A stretch of DNA of 64,000 bases from Streptomyces sp. CG4 (GCF_041080655.1 NZ_CP163526.1:1-64000); one strand, 5' to 3'. Shown: positions 45,062 to 53,891, numbered from the stretch's first letter. Numbers and translations: made by a program. The notes: generated from the letters alone by a model not told the origin.

Positions 45062-46011
45062 TCACGAAGGAGCCTCCCCGCAGCGCCGCAGCAGGGCGGC
45101 CACGACTGCCTGGGGGTCGCTGTCCGCGGACAGGGCGGTGCGGAGCGTTGTCTTGAGGTTCGCCAGGACGGCAGCCGCATGGGCTTGCCGGATCTCCAGC
45201 AGCTGCGCCGCGTGATGGGCGTCCTCGTCGAGGTAGGGAAGCAGCAGGCGTTCGTTGGGCGAGAGTCGCTGCCAGATGTCCTCGGCTACTCCGTCAACCC
45301 CCGTGGGGTCCGGTGCGGTGGTGGCCGCGTACTGCTCGATGAGTTCGGCGACGGTCCCTTCATCGGCGTACAGCGCGGTGAAACGGGCCGGCGCCAGGAG
45401 CTCGAACCGGGCCTCGAGGACCTTGGCGAGGTCTTCCTCCCGCACCGCTCCCTGGGCGTACTGGAGCACGCACCGGAGGATGGTCTTGAGGGCATGGACC
45501 GTCTGCTTGGGGGTGGGCCGGAATGGTTCCATCGGGTGATACCGACACCTGTCACCCGTGCCGCCTGGGCGATGAGATCGTCGAGATCTCCCTGCCACAC
45601 AGCTCCTTCGGCATGGTCGGCCAGCGCCCAGCGCGGCGGTGAGCCGCTACTCTTGCGGTAGGCCGTGTCCTCGTTCATCAAGCGGGCGATGCGGCGCCGG
45701 AGCTTGCCCCGCGGCGTCTTCTTCGCCTCATCGATGAGGAAGTTCTTGATCGACGTGAGGAACAGCCGCTCCAGAGAGGCCTCATCTGCGGCCTGAGCGA
45801 AACAGACGGTCACGAACCGTTGTCCCGCTCCTTCCTGGGACAACATCGCACGGATCACGTCGTACGCCGCGTCATCGCTCCAGACGGTGTATCCCTCAGG
45901 GGGTGGAAAGCCGGAGGCCCGGCGCACCTGGTGGACCAGCCGCCGCAACAGATCAAACGTGGCCGGCTCGAACTCGCCGGTCTGCAGCTCCTCGAAAGCC
46001 CCGCTTGCCAC
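45062..46011 (-). pseudogene. Sigma-factor-like protein split by a homopolymer frameshift
   Basis: From GTG 46011 the protein has a sigma-region-2-like segment (FVTVCFAQAADEASLERLFLTSIKNFLIDEAKK). At the G-run 45509-45513 the frame is lost. One additional base would join ITRWNHSGPPP directly to KQTVHALKTILRCVL, continuing to a region-4-like end (IWQRLSPNERLLLPYLDEDAHHAAQLLEIRQAHAAAVLANLKTTL). The second half could also be translated alone from an ATG at about 45531. A 22-base C tract lies 73 bases upstream of the start. Real pseudogene, phase-variable gene or sequencing error are all possible. Confidence 0.7.
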
Positions 46012-46084
46012 GAGCCACCCCCGATCCCCTGCTCCCCGCTCGGCACCTGCAGCCGCGGGGCTTCGGGTCTACATACACCAACAT

Positions 46085-46106
46085 CCCCCCCCCCCCCCCC
46101 CCCCCC
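46085..46106. repeat. 22-base homopolymeric C tract upstream of the sigma-like gene
   Basis: An uninterrupted run of 22 C on the plus strand (G on the coding strand of the gene at 45062-46011), 74 bases before its start codon. Nothing comparable occurs elsewhere in the window. Such tracts are highly slippage-prone. An assembly artefact is a real alternative. Confidence 0.85.
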
Positions 46107-46440
46107 GGGTGCGCGACGCGCCCAAAGTCCCCTCGTCCGCGAACACTTGGAGCTTGCCGCTACAGCCTGCACTGCAGGCACCATGCGCCTTCAATACCGG
46201 CGCTCCCACGACCACCACTACCGGCGGCTCCCCACCCCTGAGCAGTCAACGCTCCTACTGAGCAGGCGACGCAGACCTTCCATAAAGAGCAGGTCAAACC
46301 ACCTTACCGAGTCCTGTTCCCAACCCAGCACCAAAGCTACCCGTAAGTAACTTCTGCCGAACTCCGCCCCCTGAACCTGAGCAACACCCTGGTCAGCACC
46401 CAGGGACTGCTCACTTCCAAGAGAGCCGCAACAGCCGGGA

Positions 46441-46513
46441 CTGAGGTGCGGGCGGCCGCCACACCGGGTGGGGGCGGCGGCCGTGGGCGGAATCGGATCG
46501 TGGTTCGAGTCAG
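46441..46513 (-). terminator. Hairpin terminator after the FAD monooxygenase, diverged copy of 6908-6980
   Basis: The stem around 46452-46482 begins CGGCCGCCACACC and returns GGGGCGGCGGCCG. The complement of 46441-46513 aligns with 6908-6980 over its whole length with about ten differences, including sequence outside the stem. So a terminator-containing block was duplicated in inverted orientation, ending two unrelated genes. Confidence 0.75.
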
Positions 46514-46529
46514 TCAGCAGAGCGGCGGA

Positions 46530-48101
46530 TCAGCCCGGCGTCACCGCACCCGCTGGCACTCCGAACCACTCCTCCAGCGCCTCCGCCAGCCCGGCCGTCG
46601 ATGTCGGCGCCTGCGCCCCCGCGTCGGCCGCCCAGGCCGTGAAGCCGTCCGGACGGACGAGGACCGCCGCCAGTTCCGGGCGGGACGGGCAGCCGGCCGT
46701 CAGGGTGTGGACGCGGCTGGCATACCCCGCAGCGAGGGCCCGGAGCTCCGGGTCGTCGGTGAGGTCGAGCAGGAGCGCCCGGCCACCGTGGAGGTGGTCC
46801 GCGAGGCGGCTGCCGTCAGTGAGTTCGAGGTCCGGGGTGCTGCGGCCGGTCAGCGGGTGCTCGCCCGGCATCTTGTACCGCACCCCGCCACCGTTGAGCC
46901 GTGCGGTGAGGTACGTGGTGCCCGCGACCGTCTCCGCCAGGTCGCTGACGATCTCGCGCAGGGCCCGGGACTGCGGGTCCGGGCGCATGGCCGCGACCTG
47001 GGACCGGGTCCAGTTTAAGACCCACGCACCGACCGGATGCCGCTCGGAGGTGTACGTGTCCAGCAGCCTTTCCGGCGCCCGGCCGCCGATCACCGCGGCG
47101 AGCTTCCAGCCGAGGTTCATTGCGTCCCCGATACCCAGGCTCAGCCCCTGGCTCCCGAACGCGGAGTGCACGTGCGCTGCGTCGCCCGCCAGCAGCACCC
47201 GGCCCTTACGGTACTCGGTGACCTGGCGGGCGTGGTCGGTGAAGCGGGTCGCGGTCCGCACCCCGGTGATCGTGACGTCCACGCCGGATACGTGACGCAG
47301 CCGCGCTTGGAGGTCCTCGGGGGTGACCGGCGCGTCCCGGTCGGCCGGCGGGCCGTCGAACTCCACGGTGACGATGCGGCCTGGCATCGGCCCGTGGGCG
47401 TATACCCCGGTGTCCGTGGCGGTCCAGCCGACCTTCAGGTCCTCGGCGCCGGTCATCTCCACGACCGCCTGGTGACAGGTGATCTCCGGGTCCGTACCGG
47501 GAAATTCGAACCCCGCGAGCTTGCGGACCGTGCTGCGGCCGCCGTCGCAGCCCACGAGCCAGCCGGCGCGTATGGCCCCGTGGCTGGTTCGCACGGTGAC
47601 GGCCTCGTCGTCCGCGTCGAAGCCGGTCAGCTCCACTCCCTGGCGCACGTCGACGCCGAGTTCGTCCGCCCGCTCGCCGAGCAGCCGCTCGATGTCCTGC
47701 TGCGTCACGAAAGCGATCTCGGCGGCGAGTCCGGCGTCGCCGAGGCCCGGCTCCGTACGGTCGACCAGGTCGGCGCGCAGCATGATTCCGGCGAAGTGCC
47801 CGACGATCCCGAGCCCTTGGCCCGCGGCCCCGCCTGCGTCCCCGCCGTTCCGCTCGCGTATGAATGCCTGGAAGCGGTCTATTGCCTGCTGGTGCACTTT
47901 GGCCAGCGCGGGCAGCAAACCCCGGCGGTACAGCGCCTCGGCGCTGGGCGTGGTGATCGCGCCGCCCTTGATCGTCGGGTTCACTTCGGTGAGGCGCTCC
48001 AGGACGGCCACCCGCGCGCCTCCGAGCAGGAGCTCGCAGGCCAGCATCAGTCCGACCGGGCCGCCTCCGGCCACCACTACGTCATAGTCCATGGCGCCCA
48101 C
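46530..48101 (-). CDS. Class A FAD-dependent monooxygenase
   Basis: 523 aa from GTG 48101, with AGGAAG six bases upstream; ATG 48092 is the alternative. FAD-binding GxGxxG-type AGGGPVGLMLACEL at the N-terminus, the DG motif VGCDGGRSTVRKLAG, and the GD motif LLAGDAAHVHSAFGSQGLSLGIGD. A thioredoxin-like C-terminal domain follows. Family members hydroxylate aromatic polyketides or inactivate drugs such as rifampicin and tetracycline. As the third gene behind vat and vgb it is likely part of the same resistance operon; substrate unknown. Confidence 0.9.
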   Translation of the reverse strand: MGAMDYDVVVAGGGPVGLMLACELLLGGARVAVLERLTEVNPTIKGGAITTPSAEALYRRGLLPALAKVHQQAIDRFQAFIRERNGGDAGGAAGQGLGIVGHFAGIMLRADLVDRTEPGLGDAGLAAEIAFVTQQDIERLLGERADELGVDVRQGVELTGFDADDEAVTVRTSHGAIRAGWLVGCDGGRSTVRKLAGFEFPGTDPEITCHQAVVEMTGAEDLKVGWTATDTGVYAHGPMPGRIVTVEFDGPPADRDAPVTPEDLQARLRHVSGVDVTITGVRTATRFTDHARQVTEYRKGRVLLAGDAAHVHSAFGSQGLSLGIGDAMNLGWKLAAVIGGRAPERLLDTYTSERHPVGAWVLNWTRSQVAAMRPDPQSRALREIVSDLAETVAGTTYLTARLNGGGVRYKMPGEHPLTGRSTPDLELTDGSRLADHLHGGRALLLDLTDDPELRALAAGYASRVHTLTAGCPSRPELAAVLVRPDGFTAWAADAGAQAPTSTAGLAEALEEWFGVPAGAVTPG

Positions 48102-48171
48102 TAGGAACTTCCTCTCCGGCCGCCGTGCGGGCGACCGCTGTTGACGGTAGATGAAAGGGGGGCGGGTCTGT

Positions 48172-49071
48172 TCAGGTGGCGCTGCCCACCGGAGCGATGC
48201 GGGCGAGCGCGCCGATCTCAAGCGCGGTCCACAGGGCGCCGTCGGGACCGACGGTGATGCCGTGCGGTTCGGAGCGGGGAGTGGGCAGGTCGTGGACGGT
48301 GACCGAGCCGTCGGGGGTGATCGTGCCGACGCGGTTGCCTCCCCATTCGGTGAACCAGGCGATGCCCTGTTCGTCGACGGTGACGGCGTGCGGCCGTGCG
48401 GCGCGGTCGGGCAGCGGGAACTCGGTGATCTGCCCGTCGGGAGTGATCCGGCCGATCTGGCCGGCGGCGATCTCGGTGAACCACAGAGCACCGTCGCGGC
48501 CCGCGGCGATCCCCACCGGCGCCGCTTCCTTCGTCGGCAGGGAGTGGAGGGTGACCGCGCCGTTCATGTCGATCCGGCCGATGGCGGTGGCCTGGTTGAG
48601 GGTGAACCACATCCCGCCGTCGCCGCCGGCGGTGATCGCGGACGGGAACGCGCCCGTGACGGGGAGCGGGAACTCGGTGACGTCGCCGTCGACGGTGATG
48701 CGGCCGATGCGGTCGGCGGCGGTCTCGGTGAACCACAGCGCACCGTCGGGCCCCGCCGCGATGCCGAACGGCCCGCAGCTGGGTGTGGGCACGTCGAATT
48801 CGTCGATGTCGCCGTCGGTGGTGATCCGCCCGATCCGGTCGGCCCGGTACTCGGTGAACCACAGCGCGCCATCCGGGCCGGGCGTGATGACGGTCGGTCC
48901 GCAGTCGGGGTCGAGGCGGTGGCTCGCCGGTTCTTCGCCGGGGACGAGCCGGCTGATCCGGCCGCTCTGCACGAGGGTGAACCACAGCGCGCCGTCCGGT
49001 CCCGTGGTGAGGGCGTAGGGTCCGGCCGCGCTGTCGGCCACCGTGTGCTCTTCGACGGTCACGTGGGTCAC
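48172..49071 (-). CDS. vgb: Virginiamycin B lyase (streptogramin B inactivation)
   Basis: 299 aa from GTG 49071, the same length as classical Vgb. A seven-bladed propeller built from repeats of the form GPDGALWFTE-x-x-x-x-(R/Q)IGRIT, at least six of which are easily seen. The C-terminal blades keep the family residues ARPHAVTVDEQGIAWFTEWGGNRVG and EPHGITVGPDGALW with the His used for catalysis. It linearises streptogramin B by cleaving the ester ring. Overlaps the acetyltransferase gene by GTGA. Confidence 0.92.
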   Translation of the reverse strand: MTHVTVEEHTVADSAAGPYALTTGPDGALWFTLVQSGRISRLVPGEEPASHRLDPDCGPTVITPGPDGALWFTEYRADRIGRITTDGDIDEFDVPTPSCGPFGIAAGPDGALWFTETAADRIGRITVDGDVTEFPLPVTGAFPSAITAGGDGGMWFTLNQATAIGRIDMNGAVTLHSLPTKEAAPVGIAAGRDGALWFTEIAAGQIGRITPDGQITEFPLPDRAARPHAVTVDEQGIAWFTEWGGNRVGTITPDGSVTVHDLPTPRSEPHGITVGPDGALWTALEIGALARIAPVGSAT

Positions 49072-49724
49072 AGGGGCCTCCCCAGGCCGTGCTCGGCGGC
49101 GATGCGCTCGATGTCGGCCGGGGTTCCGGCCATGATGGTGCGGGCGTGCTCGGTGACCAGGTCGGCGGGCCAGTCCCACCACGAGGCGCGCAGCAGTCGC
49201 TCGATGTCGGCGTCGGTGAAGCGCTGCCGGATCGGTCTGGCCGGGTTGCCGCCGACGATCGTGTAAGGCGGGACGTCGGCGGTGACCATCGCGCCGGCCG
49301 CGATGATGGCGCCGTTGCCGATCCGCACGCCGGGCATGACGGTCGCCCGGTAGCCGAACCAGACGTCGTTGCCGACGACCGTGTCACCGCGGCTGGGCAT
49401 GGCGGTGACGATGTCCAGGGTCTGCTCGGCCCACCGGCCGCCGAACATGGTGAACGGGTACGTGGACACCCCCATCGCCGGATGCCCGGCACCGGCCATC
49501 AGGAAGGTGGTTCCCGAGGCGATCGCGCAGTACTTGCCGATGACGAGACGCTCCGGCCCGTAGGCGTAGAGGACGTTGCGGCGCTCGAAGTCCGTGGCGC
49601 CGTCCGGATCGTCGTAATACGTGTAATCGCCCACGTCGATGTTCGGCGAAATGACCAGTGGTTTGAGGAACACCACGCGCTCGTGTGCGGGCAGCGGGTG
49701 GACGGTGGTCGGATCAGGCGACAA
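49068..49724 (-). CDS. vat: Streptogramin A O-acetyltransferase (Vat-like xenobiotic acetyltransferase)
   Basis: 218 aa from TTG 49724, preceded by AAAGGAA; the longer frame to 49811 is less likely since family proteins start near here. Left-handed beta-helix hexapeptide repeats; VGDYTYYDD, the catalytic His loop MAGAGHPAMGVSTYPF, GDTVVGNDVWFGYRATVMPGV and VGGNPARPIRQRF are diagnostic. Acetylates streptogramin A. Together with vgb it gives predicted resistance to both streptogramin components, the arrangement known from staphylococcal plasmids (vat-vgb). Confidence 0.92.
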   Translation of the reverse strand: MSPDPTTVHPLPAHERVVFLKPLVISPNIDVGDYTYYDDPDGATDFERRNVLYAYGPERLVIGKYCAIASGTTFLMAGAGHPAMGVSTYPFTMFGGRWAEQTLDIVTAMPSRGDTVVGNDVWFGYRATVMPGVRIGNGAIIAAGAMVTADVPPYTIVGGNPARPIRQRFTDADIERLLRASWWDWPADLVTEHARTIMAGTPADIERIAAEHGLGRPL

Positions 49725-49927
49725 GGTGCGTTCCTTTGCTGGGGCAGGACCCGGATGTGCCTTCATGCGTTGGGCTGTCAGGCGCTCTCGGGGCCGGACA
49801 GGGTGACCCATTCGGGCAGCGCCGCTCCGCTGCCTACGACCGCATGCGATGCAGCCATGCGGATCCCCCTCAATCGGTAGTTGCGCCCGGCCACGGTCGA
49901 CGCGAGTGGCGATACACCCGAGCGCTC

Positions 49928-49999
49928 TAAAGCAGCCATTGGCTGCGTTAGATGACTATAAGGAGGATCGCTCCACAAACGCAAGCCCTGGCTGCGTTA
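49928..49999. promoter_or_regulatory. TetR operator candidates between vat and tetR
   Basis: A 23-base dyad at 49928-49950 (arms TAAAGCAGCCA and TGGCTGCGTTA around a central T, one mismatched pair) plus a half-site TGGCTGCGTTA at 49989-49999, just before the tetR start. Such a layout would let the regulator repress both its own gene and the divergent vat operon. Confidence 0.75.
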
Positions 50000-50009
50000 A
50001 GGTGGGAGC

Positions 50010-50570
50010 ATGAACGAACGACAGCGAGCCCGGCGGCCCGGCGGGCGCAGCGCCCGCGTCGGCGCGCAGGTGCACCAGGCCGTCACCGACCTGATCAGCG
50101 AGCGCGGCTACGGCAACTTCACCGTCGGCGACGTCGCAGCCCGCGCGGGCGTAGCCGACAGCAGCATCTACCGTCGGTGGGGCAGCCTGGAAACCCTGCT
50201 CACCGACGTGGCGCTCGCCCGCCTCAACGCGCAGTCGCCGATGCCCGACACCGGGAGCCTGGCCGGCGACCTGCGCACTTACGCGGCCCAAGTGGCCCGC
50301 GAGATCACCGGACCCGACGGCCCGGCGGTGCTGCACCTAGCCGTCACCCTGTCGAGCAGCGGTCAGCTGCAGGCTGGTGACGACCTCCGCGCCGAACGCA
50401 TGCGGCAATTGCAGTCCATGCTCGATCGCGCCCGCGAACGCGGCGAGCACGCACCCGACGCGTTCGACGTGCTGGACCACATCCTGGCTCCGATGTATAT
50501 CCGCGTCTTGTTCGGCATGGTCCCGCTCACCCCGGACTACGTCGACGGGCTGGTCGACCGATTGCTGTGA
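50010..50570 (+). CDS. TetR/AcrR-family repressor of the resistance operon
   Basis: 186 aa. N-terminal HTH: VHQAVTDLISERGYGNFTVGDVAARAGVADSSIYRRWGS, then a helical ligand domain of the TetR_C type (LTPDYVDGLVDRLL at the end). GGTGGGAG eight bases before ATG. Divergent from vat with palindromes in between, so it most likely senses a streptogramin or related compound. Confidence 0.92.
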   Translation: MNERQRARRPGGRSARVGAQVHQAVTDLISERGYGNFTVGDVAARAGVADSSIYRRWGSLETLLTDVALARLNAQSPMPDTGSLAGDLRTYAAQVAREITGPDGPAVLHLAVTLSSSGQLQAGDDLRAERMRQLQSMLDRARERGEHAPDAFDVLDHILAPMYIRVLFGMVPLTPDYVDGLVDRLL

Positions 50571-50654
50571 CCTCGACCCGGTTCCCGCGATCACGGGTGT
50601 GATACTGGTGGGCTCGCCTATTCAACTGTCGCCAGTTCCCCGGGGAGTCCAGCC

Positions 50655-50751
50655 GCCGAGGCCCGGCTCCGTACGGTCGACCAGGTCGGCGCGCAGCCGA
50701 AGTGCCCGACGATCCCGAGCCCTTGGCCCGCAACCCCGCCTGCGTCCCCGC
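50655..50751 (+). pseudogene. Duplicated internal fragment of the FAD monooxygenase gene
   Basis: Matches 47739-47845 in the same orientation almost perfectly, with a deletion of about 10 bases after GCGCGCAG and a GG to AA change. On the coding (minus) strand it would encode part of the FAD monooxygenase. It is fused to an MFS gene tail. Confidence 0.85.
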
Positions 50752-51100
50752 AGCGGCGAGTACCACGCTCGGCTTCCTCGCGGCCATCTCACTGGGACAC
50801 GGCTGGAGTGCCCCGGCCGTCGCCACGGTGTCCGTGGTCTGTACCATCGGCGAGATTATCTATGCTGGCAGCGCTACCGCGTTCGTCACCGCCCTCGCCC
50901 CGGCCCATGTCCTGGGACGCGCCCTCGCCTCCTTCCAGATCTCCACGGGCTTCGGCCTTGCCGTCTCTCCGGCGGTCATCACCGCTTTCGCCTCCCGCGA
51001 CTCGGCTGCCCTCTGGGGCAGCCTCGCCGCTGCGACGCTTCTGTCCGCCTCCGCCGTTGCCACCGAGAAGGATCAAGGAACGCGGCTCAGCGGTTGCTGA
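50752..51100 (+). pseudogene. MFS transporter, C-terminal fragment
   Basis: The plus strand reads TTLGFLAAISLGHGWSAPAVATVSVVC, then AFVTALAPAHVLGRALASFQIS and three hydrophobic segments, as in the last four helices of MFS exporters. The front is replaced by the monooxygenase fragment and the end overlaps the second recombinase gene, so the fragment is bounded by two recombination joints. Confidence 0.78.
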
Positions 51101-52061
51101 CGCCGGGCGCGAGCAGGCTCGTGAGCTCGGCGATCGCCTCGGGGGAGGGCTTGAAGTAGCGGCGGACGTTCTCCGGTTTCTTGTGGCGGGACTTCGCCAT
51201 CAGCATCAACAGCGAGGCGCCTTGCTCGCCGAGGTGGGTGAGGGCGGAGTGGCGGTACTCGTGCAGGTCCCAGCCGGTTCCCGGACCGCGCACGGCGGTG
51301 TGCTCGTCGAGCAGGGCGCGGGCCTGGCCGTAGGAGAGGCGGGCCAGGCCGGTGTCCGGGCACACGTCGCGGGGGCTGACGACCTTTCCCGGGCCGGGGC
51401 GGCGGTGGGTGACGAAGACCGGGCCGCGGGCGCGGCCGCGCAGCAGGCGGGGCAGGAGCCGGGCGGTGCCGGCGTCCCAGTAGACGGTCTCCAGCACGAA
51501 GTCCTCGCGCGTCTGCCCGCGGCGGCGGGCCTTGCTGCGGGCGCCCTTGGCCTTGACCGGGCAGCGGCGCGCGGCGAGGTCCAGGTCCTCGATGTTCACG
51601 CCGAGGATCTCCTCGGACCGCCCGGCGGTCTCGTAGAGCATCCGCCACAGCGACTTCTCCCGCAGATGGACCTCGCGCCGGGCGATGAGCCGGTCCACGG
51701 CCACCTTCGAGCGGGCCGGGGTCTCGGAGTCCGGCACCGCCAGCCGCTTCGTCCAGGCCGGGACCGCCGGGCCGTCGTAGCCGTACGACTCGCACCAGCC
51801 CAGCCACGACAGCACCGCCGCCCGGCGGGCGTTCCAGGTGTTGACCGCCGCGGTGCCCCACAGCCGTTCCAGGGCCTCGCCGATCTCGTCGTCCGCGACC
51901 GACCCCAGCGGGCGGGCCTCCCCGATCCGCTCGGCGGTCTTGCCGACGCCGGTCGCGTAGCTGCGGACCGTGTTCGAGTTGCGGAGCGAGTCGAGGAAGG
52001 CGTCGGCCGCCGCTCGGACGGTCAATGCCTTCCCGGCCGGCAGTTGCACGACGGTGGGCAC
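51087..52061 (-). CDS. Tyrosine site-specific recombinase/integrase, copy 2
   Basis: 324 aa, colinear with the protein at 2883-3857 and differing by scattered substitutions (for example GRRCPVKAKGARSKARRRG against GRRCLVKAKGARTKVRRRG). All catalytic residues are kept: Arg in AGRSEEIL, HEYR, His in SRHKK and Tyr in RRYF. GTG start with GGGGGAAG upstream. Transcribed toward the other copy, so the two form an inverted pair 49 kb apart. Confidence 0.93.
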   Translation of the reverse strand: MPTVVQLPAGKALTVRAAADAFLDSLRNSNTVRSYATGVGKTAERIGEARPLGSVADDEIGEALERLWGTAAVNTWNARRAAVLSWLGWCESYGYDGPAVPAWTKRLAVPDSETPARSKVAVDRLIARREVHLREKSLWRMLYETAGRSEEILGVNIEDLDLAARRCPVKAKGARSKARRRGQTREDFVLETVYWDAGTARLLPRLLRGRARGPVFVTHRRPGPGKVVSPRDVCPDTGLARLSYGQARALLDEHTAVRGPGTGWDLHEYRHSALTHLGEQGASLLMLMAKSRHKKPENVRRYFKPSPEAIAELTSLLAPGVSNR

Positions 52062-52074
52062 GGCTTCCCCCTTG

Positions 52075-52168
52075 CCACGGATAACAGAGCCGCTTCACGT
52101 ACGGCCCGGAGAACGTCACCGCAGGTGACGAACCAAGCTCCCGTAGATAATAGGGCGCTATCTGCGGG
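52075..52168 (-). other. Putative recombination site upstream of tyrosine recombinase 2
   Basis: CCACGGATA arm (52075-52083), palindrome CGTCACC-GCA-GGTGACG (52114-52130), then CCCGTAGATA (52140-52149) and TATCTGCGGG (52159-52168) with a 9-base spacer. Same order and spacing as 2775-2869 in inverted orientation, but the 9-base spacer sequences differ. Confidence 0.55.
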
Positions 52169-52258
52169 ACGACTTCAGGCGGATCGCGGAGCCGACACCC
52201 CGTCAGCCACCCACCAGGGCCGACGAAGGCTTAGCGCACGATCTGACACGGATGTTCC

Positions 52259-52660
52259 TCAACCCCCCAGCTCCTGGTCGACCATGCCGGGCAGTTCCCA
52301 GCCGTGCAGCGGCGCGGAAGCCATCACCATCTGGAGCGCGACCAGGTGGTGGCACTGCTGTCCCCCGGCGACTTCACTGGCCAGGTCGAGCAGTTCCTCC
52401 ACCGTGAACGCCTCCTCCTCCAGACCTGCCCACGTGGCGAAGGCGTACCCGGCCACGTGCCCCGGCCGCCACGGCTTCCTCCAGGACGACGAACGCGTCC
52501 CGCGTCGCGCGGTGCAGGGTCAGGCGGTCGCCGGGGCGGGCGCGCTCTGGGTTGTGCAGCAGGACCAGGTCCAGCCGCTCGCGCCCGAGCTCTCGCGGTT
52601 GCGGCGGCACGTACGCGGCAGCAAGGCTGTGCCCGGCCGACACCTGGGGAGGCGCGAGCT
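52259..52660 (-). pseudogene. Aldo/keto reductase fragment, frameshifted
   Basis: The minus strand reads RERLDLVLLHNPERA and RDAFVVLEEAVAAG, then in another frame AGYAFATWAGLEEEAFTVEELLDLAS and HHLVALQM, matching the middle of an aldo/keto reductase. The frameshift is near 52455. N- and C-terminal parts are missing. Confidence 0.72.
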
Positions 52661-52842
52661 GGACTGGTGTGAGGCGAGCTGTCGGGGTGTGGCGGTCATC
52701 GCGCGCGTCCCTACCTGGTCCTGTGGTATCGGTTCCACCGCCCTGGCGCGGTGGGCGGCGTGCGTCTGTGAACGTGCTTCCGTGGCGGGGCCTATGGGCA
52801 GCCTCAGTTCGATTGCCTGTCGTTCGCAGCCTCAGGAGAGAA

Positions 52843-53397
52843 ATGGCAGATCCGAACGGGACACGACCCGCGACCACCGAGCCCGGCTCTTCGATTGCCG
52901 CCAGTGGTAGTGCCGAAGAACTGACGCCGCGGGAGGAACGGCTCCACAAGGCTGCCCAGGACTTCTCCCTGGAACGCTACAAGTACATCCTCCAGCAGAT
53001 CCACACCGTCAATGAGAACGTCTACAAGTTCCTCGCCATCTACCAGGCGCTCGCCACCACCGCGGTCGGTGCGGCAGTGGCCCTGTTCGTCAGCTACCGG
53101 CAGTGGGGCATGGCGCCGGCAGTGGCACGTACGGGGGTGATCGGCCTTCTGTTACTCGAAACGGTCGTAGCGGTCTTCACCGAAATCCTGATCTTCATCG
53201 GCATACTGAACTGGCTTGACTACCGCAGCGAGGAATGCGAGCTGACCGATCGCGCCGTCCGCCCGGGATTCCGGAAGCGGCCACGCCCGGGTAACTTCTT
53301 TCGCTGGTACGAGACCTACATCATGGCGTTCATCGTGGTGTCGACCCTCTTCATGTGGACGTACGCCATGGTGTTTATGCTTCCGATGATCAGGTGA
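52843..53397 (+). CDS. Three-helix membrane protein upstream of a NUDIX gene
   Basis: 184 aa. Soluble N-terminus, an amphipathic helix (LERYKYILQQIHTVNENVYKFLAIYQALA), then TM helices at about 72-90, 96-122 and 155-177. Supported by AGGAGAG before the ATG. No enzymatic motif. The pattern resembles small membrane effectors found beside nucleotide-acting enzymes in conflict systems, but I cannot name a family. It precedes the NUDIX gene by 41 bases, so co-expression is likely. Confidence 0.75.
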   Translation: MADPNGTRPATTEPGSSIAASGSAEELTPREERLHKAAQDFSLERYKYILQQIHTVNENVYKFLAIYQALATTAVGAAVALFVSYRQWGMAPAVARTGVIGLLLLETVVAVFTEILIFIGILNWLDYRSEECELTDRAVRPGFRKRPRPGNFFRWYETYIMAFIVVSTLFMWTYAMVFMLPMIR

Positions 53398-53438
53398 TCC
53401 CAGTGATCCGGCTGTTCACGCTGAGAGGAGCGCAACCG

Positions 53439-53891
53439 ATGGATGAGACGGTCGCCGTCGCCGGGCGCGACTTCATCGGCGTCGGAGTCGGTGCCCTGGT
53501 CTTCGACGACGCAGGACGTGTCTTCATGGCACAGCGCGGTCACCGAGCCAAAAACGAGGCCGGATCGTGGGAGTTCCCTGGCGGGTCCCTCACGTTCGGC
53601 GAGCGGCTTCAGGACGCGGTGTGCCGCGAGTTCTTCGAGGAGTACGGGATCCGCATCGAAGTAACAGGCTTCCTGGGCATGTTCGACCACATCCTTCCCA
53701 AGGAGAGCCAGCACTGGGTATCGGGCACGTATCTCGCCCACCACCTGTCCGGCCTTCCCATCATCCGCGAGCCCGACAAATGCGACGCCATCGGATGGTT
53801 CGACCTGGACGGGCTCCCCGAACCGCTCTCTGAGATCACCCGCCTCAACCTGGAAGCCTACGAACGCATGTGGCCTGACGGCCCACGATGA
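53439..53891 (+). CDS. NUDIX hydrolase
   Basis: 150 aa from ATG 53439, with GAGAGGAG upstream. Complete Nudix box: GGSLTFGE, seven residues, REFFEEYGI. The N-terminal strand and DHILPKESQHWVSGTYLAHHL fit an ADP-ribose- or nucleotide-diphosphate-type enzyme. Substrate unknown. Ends in an ATGA overlap with a short remnant frame; 92 bases of its middle are duplicated at 54022-54113. Confidence 0.9.
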   Translation: MDETVAVAGRDFIGVGVGALVFDDAGRVFMAQRGHRAKNEAGSWEFPGGSLTFGERLQDAVCREFFEEYGIRIEVTGFLGMFDHILPKESQHWVSGTYLAHHLSGLPIIREPDKCDAIGWFDLDGLPEPLSEITRLNLEAYERMWPDGPR

